Source: Isoetes taiwanensis
Lineage: Eukaryota; Streptophyta; Lycopodiopsida; Isoetales; Isoetaceae
Direction: 5' to 3'
NCBI GenBank assembly: GCA_021234155.1
Contig: JAJEKV010000077.1
Span: forward strand, 2,855,991-2,919,990
Length of the DNA: 64,000 nucleotides
The position numbers and the translations under genes were made by a program. The notes beneath the pieces are model-generated. The model made no database searches and had not been told where the DNA came from. It saw nothing but the letters and a program-made list of their open reading frames with translations. Positions 23,620-35,075 of the stretch are shown here, one piece after another. Position 1 is the first letter of the stretch, and every line of letters starts with the position of its first letter.

Positions 23620-24480
23620 GGCAATAAAGTTCCAGTTGGTTCTTGCCTCTGTGTTATTGCACGCCTATGTTCACTTACAACCCCCATGGCTTCCAATGCA
23701 AAATCCTGAAACACGACATAGATAAGTTGAGATGGATCGTGACCAAATCTATGTGGGTATTCTTTTACCTGTGCTAGAAGTTGGAGCAGACTCAAATCTG
23801 ACAAAGGCAACATTCTCACATGATTTCAAGAGTTTCATATGGACCCGGCTCATGCACAAGGAGCTGGACAGGGATGAATATTGACATGAGTGATAAAATG
23901 AGCAAAATATTGCAGATGCAAGCTGTTGTGTCATGTTCACGTGTTAGAGATTCTGCAACCAACGCACCATCTTAGAGCTTGAGCCTATCTACAAATATGG
24001 TCTTTAATCACATGAACAATTGAATTCTATAAAGGAAAATGTTTAACTAAGTTTACCATGTAGAAATATATTAGTTTTTTTACTGCCAATACGTGAAGTA
24101 AAGATGAAATCAGCATAAGAAATACAAGATGCATGGAAAGGAATTACACGATTTACTCTAAAAGTTTACTTGCTGGTAAACAGTAGAATGTCGTTATTAC
24201 CATGGATGGGATGCGACTATGATCAACATATGTGTTATCTCCCCTGGTCTCCAGATGTTTGGATAGAATGCTGCAAAGCAAATATCTTTTAGAGGATATT
24301 TGAACTGTTACAAAATATAGTTCATGAGGGACAGAAAGCACCTCAAAATAACAGCAACATTGTGGACTTTCTCGCCAATGCTCTTCAAGTAATCATATAA
24401 AAATTCCTTCCATAGATGTTGTCAATGCTCTATCAACATCAAAGGATTTCTTCTCCAAAATCTGAAACAATGATTTCATG
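23620..24480 (-). pseudogene. Spliced host-gene remnant, minus strand, family unknown
   Basis: Four segments on the minus strand carry plausible splice borders in order. About 24342-24470 follows TTGTTTCAG and encodes ILEKKSFDVDRALTT and, in another frame, YDYLKSIGEKVHNVAVIL. About 24202-24271 lies after TTTGCTTTGCAG (LETRGDNTYVDHSRIPSM, ending at GTAATA). About 23770-23880 encodes HMKLLKSCENVAFVRFESAP and ends at GTAAAAG. About 23615-23707 lies after CGTGTTTCAG (DFALEAMGVVSEHRRAITQ). The first segment needs a frameshift. The alternation of exon-like and intron-like pieces suggests a real gene, perhaps decayed. I do not recognise the protein. Confidence 0.4.
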
Positions 24481-24876
24481 CACAAGTTGAAGCAGCAAAA
24501 AGAGCTACGGTAGAACTAAGCATTAGTACAAAATTCTTTGGACAAAAGAAACAAAGGGGATGTTAATTGGGCAAAAGGAAACTTGGCTAGAGTACATGAA
24601 AATACAGCACGCTGTTAGCACGCTGTTAGAAGCAGATAGAGAAATCAAAATGGCCGATAATTGTGAAAACCTATCGTGTATGGCATTTCTCAAAAGCTTA
24701 TTTTGGAAAAACTATTTTAAGAAGACATGCGCCTAGAATGGCATTTCTCAAAAGCTTTTTTTTGGCGTAGCATCCATTTTTTCGCCCTACATTCGTGGAC
24801 TAAAAGGGAAAAGGCAACGATCTGGGCCTTTAGATCAAAAAGTGCAAAATATCTAAGTTAACTAGAAAAACGTAGC

Positions 24877-25990
24877 TTGTGTGTTCGCGCATTTCCCAGG
24901 CAAGATTACTTACGAGACAAAGCGATGGAAATAGTCGGAGCCATGGAATTGGACGCCGTAGAGGCAGCTCTGGAACGCAATATGGAGCTCGAACAACTTC
25001 TCGCACAAAAGAAGCTGTATCTTGTTCTTGACTTAGATCACACCCTTCTCAACAGTGTTGGCATCGACCAGTTGGAAGCTGAAGAAAAAGAGTATATCTT
25101 GCAAAATTATTTTTCACGTCATCAAGATCATCAAGATCATTAGATCATCAAGATCATTATCATCAACATCAAGATCATCAAGATCATTAGATCATCAAGA
25201 TCATTAGATCATTGTGGCCACAACATCAAGATCATCAAGATCATTAGATCATTGTGGCCACAACATCAAGCCAACTTGTTGGAGGTGGAACGTTATCATT
25301 TTTTCAGCTCTAGTTGCAAGGACTTCAAACTTGAAGAGCCTTCTTTAACTCAACAACATAGGGATGAGAGCTTAAATCGAAGGCAATCTTGCTAGAATAC
25401 TCGACGCCCTTCGCATAAGGTACATGAAGAATTCTTTAAATCATCAGATGAAGATATTAGTGTTACTCAAGTGGTGCAAAAGATGAAGAAAAGAGTGCTA
25501 AAAGGTTGCCATGTTCTCTTTGATGGAGTGAGTAAACGACTTAGGGATTTCTTGAAGCACCAGACAAAGGCTCTTGGTGCAACGTGGCATGATGATATGG
25601 ATATCTGGTCACCCATGTCATATCCCCGCGTAGATGACATTGATGAAGAGAAGATCACATGGGCAAAGGCAAATGGGCATTTCTTAGTGCACCCTAATTG
25701 GTACAAAAGTCGCCAATTATGTTTGGAAGCGTCGGAGGAACAAGATTATCCTATAACTTCGGTTTCCCATCTTCTATCCTTGTTATCCAACTGTTGGTGT
25801 TGCTACAAATGACGATGTGGATGATCAGAAAGGCAGAAAAAGGAAGCTAGTTGGAGAAGAAAACGATGCCAAGCGCACTAAACTTTCACAAGCTTGGAGA
25901 ACATTCGATGACAAGAGAGAATCTTCTCAAATTCTTCATCAAAAGGTGAATGTTCTCGTGAGTGTCCCCTTTGTAATAGCATGCTCTTAG
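24877..25990 (+). pseudogene. FCP1/CPL-like RNA polymerase II CTD phosphatase, intronless and rearranged
   Basis: The frame from 24877 leads to KKLYLVLDLDHTLLNS, with the catalytic DxDxT (DLDHT, 25030-25044) of FCP1-type phosphatases, which remove phosphate from the Pol II C-terminal repeats in the nucleus. After LEAEEKEYIL the middle of the phosphatase domain is missing. In its place is a run of TCATCAAGA-type repeats (25118-25265). The family sequence resumes at LWPQHQANLLEVERYHFF and continues through LARILDAL to a BRCT domain (about 25490-25760; KRVLKGCHVLFDGV, ITWAKANGHFLVHPNWYKS). A basic GRKRKL tail follows in another frame. There are no introns, several frame changes and loss of most of the catalytic core. 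Best read as a processed or decayed copy. Confidence 0.8.
25118..25265 (+). repeat. (TCATCAAGA)-type repeat inside the phosphatase pseudogene
   Basis: Variants of TCATCAAGATCATTAGA are repeated, with the block CATTGTGGCCACAACATCAAG present twice (about 25212-25232 and 25251-25271). The first units stay in frame with the upstream ORF (H-Q-D-H-Q-D-H) until a TAG at 25141. The second block copy supplies the codons for LWPQHQ, where homology to the phosphatase resumes. Confidence 0.9.
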
Positions 25991-28120
25991 TATTCGAGTG
26001 TCATAGCACAAATAGAGAGCTATGGATATAGAGGCATCTTCATCAAAACCTAAGAAGAGCAACGTGATTAAGAGAAAAGTGAATGGTGACATGTAAGATA
26101 TGGTTGCTTTTAAAACATCAAAAGGAATATCCCAATTTGTGAAGGTTATGCAAAGGATGGAGACTAATTCTATGAAAGACTTGGGGAAGCAAGAATTACT
26201 CCAGTTATTCTTTCAATGTTTTTAAGATGGAAGTTAATAATTTATTTTTTGGAGAGACCTTGATGTTGCATCAACATTGGCTCCGTCGATCAACTTGTAC
26301 ATTTATTCATTCAGACCAATGTATTCCTTATTCTGGAATTAGCATCTTCTATTTCGACATCCTTTTAGCTATGAATTTGTCCTTTAGAGTACATTTTTTG
26401 TGTCTATATAGGCATATGTAGGAAATGGTGTTGTTGCGAGTTATAAGTTTGCTATGAAAATTTCTAAAGGTTGTGTAGTCCTAAACATTGTTTAAAAAAT
26501 GGGTGCTTGATATATCTCATCAATACTTTGAGTTGCTAATACGTAGCAAATGAAATGCAATAATTTTGATTTTGTTCAATAAATAATGTTTATTGTTTAG
26601 AGTATAATGTTTATTGTTTAGAGTATTGAATAAAAATGATATGGCTTTAGTCAAAGGGTTGGGTGGAAAGCTGAAAAGGTTGGAGGAAACTCTTACAAGT
26701 TCTAGTGCCCTTAAGATACAAATCACCAACAGTAGTAGTACATCCAACATCCTTAATGCATTTTATAGCATCGTGAAAATAATTGTTGATAATGGGTCTG
26801 TGAACCTACAAGAAGGAACTTTTGTACATGCTTTACAGATAAATACACATTCGTGTAACTTAAAATAATTTCTCATAGCAATACAAGATAGATGAAGGGA
26901 GGTTCTTGAATGACCTCAATATGTTAGACACGGCTTCCATCTTTCTAATGTTCCAAATTTTAAACTTGATGATCGCCTTCAATTTTCAGTTTTTGAACCG
27001 GCTCCCATTTTCAATAAAGTAGATATTTAAACTTAATGTAAAGAAGTTACGCGATTGTAATCGGGCCTTAAAATTATATATTAACTAATTGGTTATATGG
27101 ATTGAGAATGTTTGACCTTGGATAATTTATCAAAACATTAGGGTTGATCTTAAACCTCGACCTCCCAAATATTGCTAAGCCCTATCCTTTTTTTTTTCTC
27201 CATTGACTACACTTAAAATAATTCCTTCTCTTTAGGTCTTTGCTTGGTTGATTATGACACCGTTTTTCACGGAGTTGACCGCCTTTTTATAAGACTTTTG
27301 AGTCATTTTTCACTCACTCCCCTCCATCATTGCTATTCCGTGCACTAACAGATTTCCATTTATAGGTCCACATATGCTCATACACCACATATTTTCATCA
27401 TTTGCAAACATTCATTGACCTATATCTCCATTCTAACTTCGTGTTACATTATCATTTCTTCACTCCCTTTATCATGCTAGCCATATCTTCCCATACTAGC
27501 AAGAACATTGACTGAAAGACAGAATAGAATAGAATAGATTTTTTAAAGTTCATGAAGACCAAGAGGTCATGGATTGAAAAGCCCTTGCCAATTATTTTCT
27601 TTTGAGCATCCAGTTGCCAGGATTTGGCAACAACTAAAGTTTTTCCATTTTATAGGATTATTCATCATTGAGTCACATTCAAAGTTGCAACACATTCACA
27701 AAAGATTTGAGAGAAATCACATGAGTAGTTTTTACAAGCGACTTGAAGATTAGAAGATTTAGAAGTTCTGTTAATGCAAGGATTCCATGTCATTCAGCCT
27801 ATTTTTCCATCCTTTTATATTGATTCTCACATATTGCATTTAAACCTATTTTTCAACCTCGATTTGCTCCATCAACCATTCACTTTGGATTCAGCTAGTT
27901 GAAAAAGCCTTCTTTAAGATCAAAACATGTTTACAATGTCAAACGCCATGTTAGCATGATACATGTCTATCCTTTTTGCCATGTCATCAAAGCACTTGGG
28001 CTAATTCGGTTGCATGGGAGGCGATGTTCATTATATCAAAATCATTCCATTGAGATCTCTAAAAAATGTTTGATGTTCGGATCGGGGTTACGCACTTTCA
28101 AGATTGAAGTAATTCTATCA
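25991..28120. other. No recognisable gene
   Basis: AT-rich sequence with short frames only. The 84-codon frame at 26614-26868 (+) has no recognised motif. Minor features are a near-perfect 22-bp direct pair (ATAATGTTTATTGTTTAGAGTA at about 26582 and 26604) and a short AGAAT run at 27522-27540. Confidence 0.4.
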
Positions 28121-28463
28121 CTCAATTTCAGCTAGTCAATAGTATTTGAATTTAGCGAGCATATCTTTGGAGATGAACTAAATATCAAGTAATATTAATC
28201 TTAAATCATCAAGAAACCTCGAAATTCACTATAGCACAACACTGTAACTTTGTTATTGACTAGAACACTGTAGACGATTTGACACTGCTAGTCCGACGGT
28301 TATGGAGCTAGAAAGGAAGAATCCGACGGTTCAGCCTTCACCGAGATTTCAAATATTTGTTTAGCTTCAAAACAATTTGCCTAGCACAATGCTTTTAAGA
28401 AGCAATATTCATCTTTCTAGTATCTTATAACAATTTGGGTATCATTGAGCATAATGACATATA
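28121..28463 (+). repeat. Dispersed repeat of about 340 bp, copy 2
   Basis: Second copy of the repeat at 563-905, same orientation. It again ends directly against a truncated gypsy polyprotein, here the minus-strand element whose RT stops at about 28462. The copies differ at scattered bases, for example TGGCGATTCAG versus CGACGGTTCAG. Confidence 0.85.
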
Positions 28464-28734
28464 CCTCTTCCTTGATACCAATGAGCTCAGAATAATCCCA
28501 AACAAACACATCACTTCTCTCTTTGGTAACCTCTTCTTTGTTTTGTGTGTCAAAGAGATCTCCCACAAACAGAGTTCTTTGCTGGCCATGTTTATTAATC
28601 ATAACTTCATTGGTTGCTTTTTCTTGTCATGCATTTATAACTAATATGGGACAAAATTCCTTAGCCTCATCCTCATCAAGATCTTCCTCTGGTATAGCTC
28701 CTTCAGGATAAATAAGTCATTAAAGTATCTTTGC

Positions 28735-29644
28735 ACAAAAGCATCAGCTTCCCAATTACGCTCCCTTGGGATATGAGTAATTTTCAAAAGTAAAGTGAGC
28801 AAGCATTCCCATTACCTGGTTTCTCGGGACTCCATATCCACATTCTTGGCCTGATATTCACCACTAACTTTAAATACGCAAATTAAGCGAGAATCTCCAT
28901 AGATGTGTGTATGATTGAAATATCCATAGCCTTAGCCTCTTGGAGACCTGCAATCAAAGCCTTGTACTCTGCTACATTAGAAGTCATTTGGGGAAAAATC
29001 CTTCCTACCTTAGCCAAGAGTTTATTGGAAGTATCCTTCAATATAGCTGCAGATGAAGCTACATTTAATTTCTTTGAAATCCCTCCATCAAACCATAAAC
29101 ACCCTTCTTTACCATTCTCAGAAGGTAGTGCACACTCCCTAATCAAGGGGATCGGATCAATTTTCTTTGTGCTAGGGGTTGCTAGGCTATAAGATCCTAG
29201 GGGCTCCTCTATAAGCATTTCTTTAATAAAGTGTACCTCTTCCTTGAAGCCATAAGAACCATCCTGGTTGTAAATTGTGGCCACTTGAGTGCCATTTGAA
29301 ATGGTGCATCTTCCTTCAGACCAGATTGGCCTAGCATCAACTGTAGCCATCCACCTTCTCCCTAACAAAAGATCATATATATCTGCATCTTCTCCTAAAT
29401 CCTCAAAAGCAACAACAACAAAATTGGCAGCTACAACAATGCCTTCAGTGTTAACAGGAACTTTGGTCACAATTCCAACTGGTGCTATTTTAGCATTAGA
29501 AAAGGATTTTAACAAAACAGATGACCTTTTATTTATCTCGAGCCCACATTTCTTCATAACATGATAAGGCATAATATTTAGAGGTGAGCCACCATCCAGC
29601 AACACATTGGAAAAAGAATAACCTCCTAAAGTATTTGAACACAT
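28735..29644 (-). pseudogene. Retropepsin followed by additional RNase H
   Basis: The open stretch of 253 codons on the minus strand starts within the protease: VLLDGGSPLNIMPYHVM shows D-G-G in place of the usual D-T/S-G, and YDLLLGRRWM is the flap-distal motif. After a linker comes an RNase H fold: LWFDGGISKKLNVASSAAIL (first Asp), NVAEYKALIAGLQEAK (Glu), then out of frame DSRL, GEYQAKN and HIPRERNWEADA (about 28740-28777). These match the second, 'archaeal-type' RNase H of plant Tat-lineage gypsy elements, but here it sits before RT. The same order is seen in the element at 33750-36372. Confidence 0.85.
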
Positions 29645-30129
29645 AAATGCACTGGATCTTCTTCATTTTGAGGCCAAAATAAGATTAGTGGCATTTGCAA
29701 CACCTACACAAAGCCTTGCCTCACTAAAAGTAGTTTGTTGCAATAACTTTTTCCTATAACCAGGTGCAATCTTTAACAAGGTAAATAAATCCCACACTTA
29801 CTTTGGAATTTTTCAATTAAAACATCCGACTCATCAAGATCTTGGTCTCTCTTACCATACTTTTGTTGGGAGGTGGAGCTATTTCTTTTGGGGAGGAACT
29901 TCCATAGGGGGGGGGGTAGTGGCAATGTTGATTTTACGGAATGTTCGGAACAAACTTATTAGGCTCGGCGAGGTCTATGGATCTCTCCCATGCTTACGGG
30001 TTTGTACCACCATCACTTCCTCGGTCTTTGGCATCTGTAGCCTTGCACAAACCTTATAGAACTAGTAGATTCAGCAAAACCTTACATGGGAGTTGCCTCA
30101 GATTTCTTCTCTCTTTCTTGCTTGGCAAA

Positions 30130-31190
30130 ATATTCTTTGACAGTGCACCTAAGGTCAGTATGGCCAATTTCTTTGCAAAAAGCACAAACTGGACATTCTC
30201 TACCAAAGTGACTTTCTTTTTACATTTAGGACATATTTGCCAATAACAAATATCAATTTGGATGTGAAGTTCTATTGCAATGAATACATCGAGGGGTAAG
30301 TTCTACACAGATTGCTTGCTTTGAGCTCCACAAGTTGCTTGGTCATACGCTAAAGCTTGAGTTACCTTTGTCAAAAGTGCTTTAACCTCTGAAAATTTGA
30401 GAATCAGCCTCTTCATCTTTGGTTTTTCTTTTCTTTATGCACAAACATAGATAAGAACAAAATGGTGAGGTTCATAAGAGCCATCGATGGCATCGGGGTA
30501 AAAGGGGTCATGATGAAAGCTATGGTGTTTTTCTGGTAGGATAGAAAGCATTTTGGTCAATTCAGTAGTCTTGGCAAAAACCTTGTAGATGGAATCAAAA
30601 CCTTCTGCGGCTTGAATCTTGATAAGTTTTCTATGAATTTACGGTCTAGAAGATAGGCCTTTAATGAAGGAGGACACCAAAAGAGCGTGGGGACGATAAC
30701 TTGGCCTTTCGACATCTATTCATGAAGGTCTTGAATCTTTCCTTATCTTGACTAACGCTTTCTTTCCTGCATAAATTGAAATTTTGCAATTCATTAACAA
30801 GGTCCTTAGGGCGACAAGTTTTCCAAACTGTCTAAAAACTTGGTGACAAGATCATCCCAAAAGTGGTTCCCATAAGCTTCTCATAAGTCACCAAGCACCG
30901 GCTTCACTCTCCTCTTTAAAACACTTTTCAAATTGTGAGAACTTGCATCCTTTCTTAAAACCATAATCCCTGTAGTAATCTTCAAAAATTCTCGGGAAAA
31001 GTATTAGCACTCATCTTTGGAATCAAAAGTAGGCAATGGACTAGGCACATTCAATTCAAGCCCGATAAGGCAAACTTTGAAGTAATCCAGGTTGAAAAAC
31101 TTGGGGGAGAGACCTATCTCTGCGGGGTTTACGAGGTCTCTGGTCTTCTATCGGTTCTTGTTCGCTGTAAATTTCTGTTTTGGAGCCATG
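30130..31190 (-). pseudogene. Ty3/gypsy gag with tandem zinc knuckles, degenerate
   Basis: The minus-strand reading starts M-A-P-K-Q-K-F near 31190 and includes LNVPSPLPTFDSKDEC and a diffuse gag core. Near 30150-30260 there are knuckles: KCKKESHFGREC and CAFCKEIGHTDLRC, followed by TVKEYFAKQE, a segment also found at the gag end of the plus-strand relative (about 33770-33800). Gag packages the element's RNA. Several frameshifts and stops are present. Confidence 0.7.
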
Positions 31191-33720
31191 AGTTCTCAAG
31201 ATCAGTGTAGTATCTCGATGGGACCTCCAAAATGTTGACCCTCAACACGCTTCAAAGGTCAACTTCAATAAGCCAACTTGAGTATAAACTCAAATTGGGG
31301 TTAGGACCTCCGGATCACTTAAGGTGATGGAGTCTATGGAAGATAAATCCATCAAAAAGCCAAAAAACTCAAAGTTCCCATACCTTTCCCATTTCTAGAA
31401 AATGGAGCCACGATTCAAATTGATGTGGCGGTCGATAATGAATTGAATACTTGGGTCAAATGATTTAGGTGGCACAAAGAAGTTCTTTGGAAAGTGATGG
31501 TGAAATTCCTGACCAAGTCAGATCATTATTTTGGGAAATATTCAAGCTTAAAGTGGGGTCAAAAATTGGTCAATGGCAGTCAAACTGTAAAACAGTGATC
31601 AGGAAAATGGAACTAGAGTTTCTGATCACTTTTTTGAGAAGTTTCAAAGCCAATACCTCACAAGAGCATGCGGAGTGTGGACATGATGTCGGATCTTTAT
31701 TTGGATGCTCATAGATATTTATGCATTGAGATTTTGCAAAATCTGAGTCAAAACAAGAAAAAGCGAGAATGCAATTTTTTCTAACTTCGAGTTGTAAATG
31801 GAATTTTTGTTTTTTCAAAGCATAAGGGTCTCAGGTGTATCAGGGATTGAGGGCAACTGGACCAAAAGCAATTAAGAATACATGGAAATTTTCTGTAAGA
31901 TATTTTGGAAGACAAAATTGTCAAGAATCATATAAGAGAGAATTTCTTCAACTTGGCATCAATTTTTCATTGATATAGAGGTAGATCAATCATAATAATA
32001 ATGGATAATGGTACTTCAGTACTTCAAATGTAAGAAAATATCAACTTCGGTCATCGGATAATTTTAGAAGATAAATTAGACCAAATCTCTTTGGATCTGA
32101 TCGGGGAGTTTTCGAGTCTTCAAAAATCCTTCAAGTCATACTTAGCAATGATCAGCATAAGGTTTGATAAAACCACAGGCCTTCAAGTCAGTTCTTTTGT
32201 CGAATCCCACGTATATAACTTTAATTTTCAAATGTTTACTTAATCTTAGCCTTGATTGATGGGTTTATTCCGGTTCTTAGAGGCGGGAAGGTGAAAATAG
32301 ATAAGTTTGAGGCTATGGAGCCATCCGGCATGATTCGAGATGGAAGCAGAAATTTAGGGTTCTCGGCTGTATTTTTGAAAATAGCGATCTGATTCGTATT
32401 TTTTGGCGTATATTCTAGGAATATGCCATATTTTATAGTTTTGCAAAGCTAGGCCATGGTTTTAAGAGGTTACTCATGAAAAGTTGAAGAAGTGGATCAT
32501 TTAAGCAATGGCAACCCTAATTTTCTGGGAATATGCCAAGTTTTTTGGGCATCATAATCGGGAATATTCCACAAAGTATACATGTAGCATGGCACAATGA
32601 TAGATAGGCATAAGGGTATAGAAAGTTGCAAGAGGATTTAGGCTAGGGAAATTTGCAAAAATGTGGCATAAGAAGTAAAATTAAAAAGATATGGAGGCAA
32701 TGGTGGGAATAACTTATGGGGGAATATGGATGCATTAGAAAAGAAGGAATTGGGCAAAGCATGATAGGGTATGCAAGGGTGAACAAAAGAGAATATAGAT
32801 GTAGGGAAAATGGCTAGAAATTTCAAAATAAAAATAGAATATGAATAAAAATTGGATAAGGATGGCTAAGGGGTGGAATCAAGTACCATGGGGTCTTCCA
32901 AACTCGAACTTCAATCTTCAAAAAGATGTCTTCCAAACTTCATAACCATGATTCTTCTAGGAATATTCTTGACTAAGCATTTGATTTCAAATAAAATACC
33001 TCTTGTGAACTTTCAACTTGACTTGAAAAATAAGCATCTCTTGGACCTCCACATCAGCATTGTCTACCAAATCTTCCAATTTTTGACCTAGTCTTCCAAG
33101 ATGAGTTGACCTAGTTTGAATGCATAGATCACAATTAGCATGTTGCCCTTTGGGGGGCAACACATAGCTCAACACACATCTCAATCATCCAATCGAAGCA
33201 TATTTTATGGAAGATCTTTGGAATATGCCAATTCCTCAACCCACGCCCCAAGGTTTTGCCCTTCAGGCAACCAAAAAACAATGGCAGAAGCATGTAATCG
33301 TAAGTATAGACTTCCCTTCCCACCCCACAATACTAGCTTGCAAACTCAATGTTTCCATATTCGAACATATCGGCCTTTCAGTAAATACCATTGCCTAGGG
33401 GGCACCGATTTTTAGACTACACTTCACGAGCATGTTGCCCTACCACATATGTGGCATCCACTTGATTGAAAGCGCCTTCAAACCTAGTACTACTTTCGAT
33501 TTCAAGTGTGTCAAAAAGAAAAATAGAACTAGCTTCTGATGCACATATGGATGAGAAGGCACTAGATCTAAAGACATGATCCTTTCTTTCCAGATTATGA
33601 GCAGGAGTACATAGGACCAGGGCCTGTACCAATCTATGTTGTTCAAAAGAACAAGAAGAAATAAAAAATGGAAGATCACGAGAACCAAAGTGTACGAGGC
33701 TCACGATTGAAGTAACCAAA
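31191..33720. other. Probable LTR/leader DNA of the two gypsy elements; no gene
   Basis: The stretch lies between two divergently oriented gypsy elements of one family. No domain is visible. Recurrent phrases such as CTTCAAG, AATATGCCA and GGGAATAT suggest LTR-derived sequence. I cannot define LTR ends beyond the candidate TGTTGACC at about 31236. ATGTTGCCCT occurs twice (about 33139 and 33431), each near a run of G in a GGGGGCA context. Confidence 0.4.
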
Positions 33721-34244
33721 CAACTTCAAAAATGAAGAGTTCAGGACCAAGAAAGAGAATATACCCTCCATGTAGGTGCGGTGTCAAAGAATACTTTGCT
33801 AGACAAGAAAAATCTAAAGCTAATGAGCCAAGTGCTTATGTCGGTTGTGCAAGAAATTGAAGAAGCGGGGAAGAAATCATTCTTGTTCACACAAAAGAGG
33901 AATGAATAATGCAAAGACAAAGAGCAAGTTCAAGTGAATGAGGAAGCCAATACACTGAAACACAAGGAAAATGAACAAAATATGGTTGTACCTCCTCCCC
34001 CTTGTCAGAAATACTTGAGAAAGGATAAGGAGAATGAGGATTTTGAATCTTTGCTTAAAAATTCTAAAATTAGTGTTGATTTACTAACACTGCTGAAAAT
34101 TGCTCCATCCTATAGAAAAAGGTCTGAATCGACCAAGGAAGATGAATTTGCTCTCGAGGAAATCACGGTGAGGGGCATGTTAGATTTCGGGGAGGACTAT
34201 GATCCAGGAGCCTTTACATGTGTGGCCAGAATGGGTAAAAGATT

Positions 34245-35075
34245 TTGACCAAAGTGTTGTTGGATGGAGGATCACCACTTAATGTGATGCCTCATCCTAT
34301 CATGAGATTATGTGGCCTAGAAATTGACAAGAAAGCTCCTATGGTCTTAAAATCATTCTCAAACACTAAAATTAATCCTATGGGAATAGTTAGCAATGTG
34401 CCAATTGATGTAGAAGGAATAGTTGTAGCTGCTAACTTTGTGGTTGTTGCATTTGAAGGAATAGATGAGAAATTTGACATTTATGATCTACTCTTGGGAA
34501 GGAAATGGCTATCAATAGTAGATGCAAGACCTGTGTGGTCAAGAGGAGAGTGCACCATATCCAATGGCAGAAAAAAGGTAACTCTCTACAATAAGGTGGA
34601 AGAATTTGAAGCTCTGAATTTCATTGAAGAAGATATTCTGGTGTCAAATCCCTGTGGAGAATATGAGCTAGCTACAAATGAGCAAGTACAAAATATAGAA
34701 CGTCCTATTGAGGTAAATTTGTCAAAAAAAAAAGCTTTGCTTTTTATGGTTTGATGGTGGTGTCTCAAAGAGATTGAGTGTGGCCTCTTCTTTTGCAATT
34801 CTCAAAGACTCCTCCAATAGGTTGCTTACCAAACATTGTCATATTTGGAGAGTTACAACTTGTTTCTGAGGCAATTATTGGGGGGAGTATCAAGCAAAAA
34901 ATGAAGATATGATTCTATTAAGAGACAAAGCTTTAGGAGAATTGACAAACTTTGAGTCTTAAATTATGCCATGTGCCAAGAGAGCAAAATGGTGAGGCCT
35001 GATGCATTGTGCAAAAGTGTTCTACTCGAACATTTATTTGAAGGAGCAATTCAAGAAGAAGATTTGGAAAGCGGA
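34245..35075 (+). pseudogene. Retropepsin and additional RNase H
   Basis: Protease motifs are KVLLDGGSPLNVMPHPIM and YDLLLGRKWLS. The RNase H starts with LWFDGGVSKRLSVASSFAIL (from about 34740), loses its middle to frameshifts, and ends with LCHVPREQNGEA and DAL (about 34965-35005), the C-terminal signature of RNase H. RT begins only after this, as in the minus-strand copy, so the domain order belongs to the family and is not a rearrangement of one copy. The Glu-containing AEY helix is damaged here. Confidence 0.83.

Larger units (their letters stand above)
28462..31190 (-). mobile_element. Ty3/gypsy element, family with RNase H between protease and RT (truncated)
   Basis: Minus-strand order is gag (about 31190 to 30130), protease (about 29640-29300), an RNase H domain (29105-28735) and the beginning of RT (28602-28462), where the element is cut by a dispersed repeat. 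The rest of RT, the usual RNase H and integrase are missing. Just upstream of the gag ATG (+ 31190 region), TGTTGACCCTCAACACGC near 31236 could be the inner LTR edge, with the minus strand ending in ...GGGTCAACA. This is a candidate only. Confidence 0.85.
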
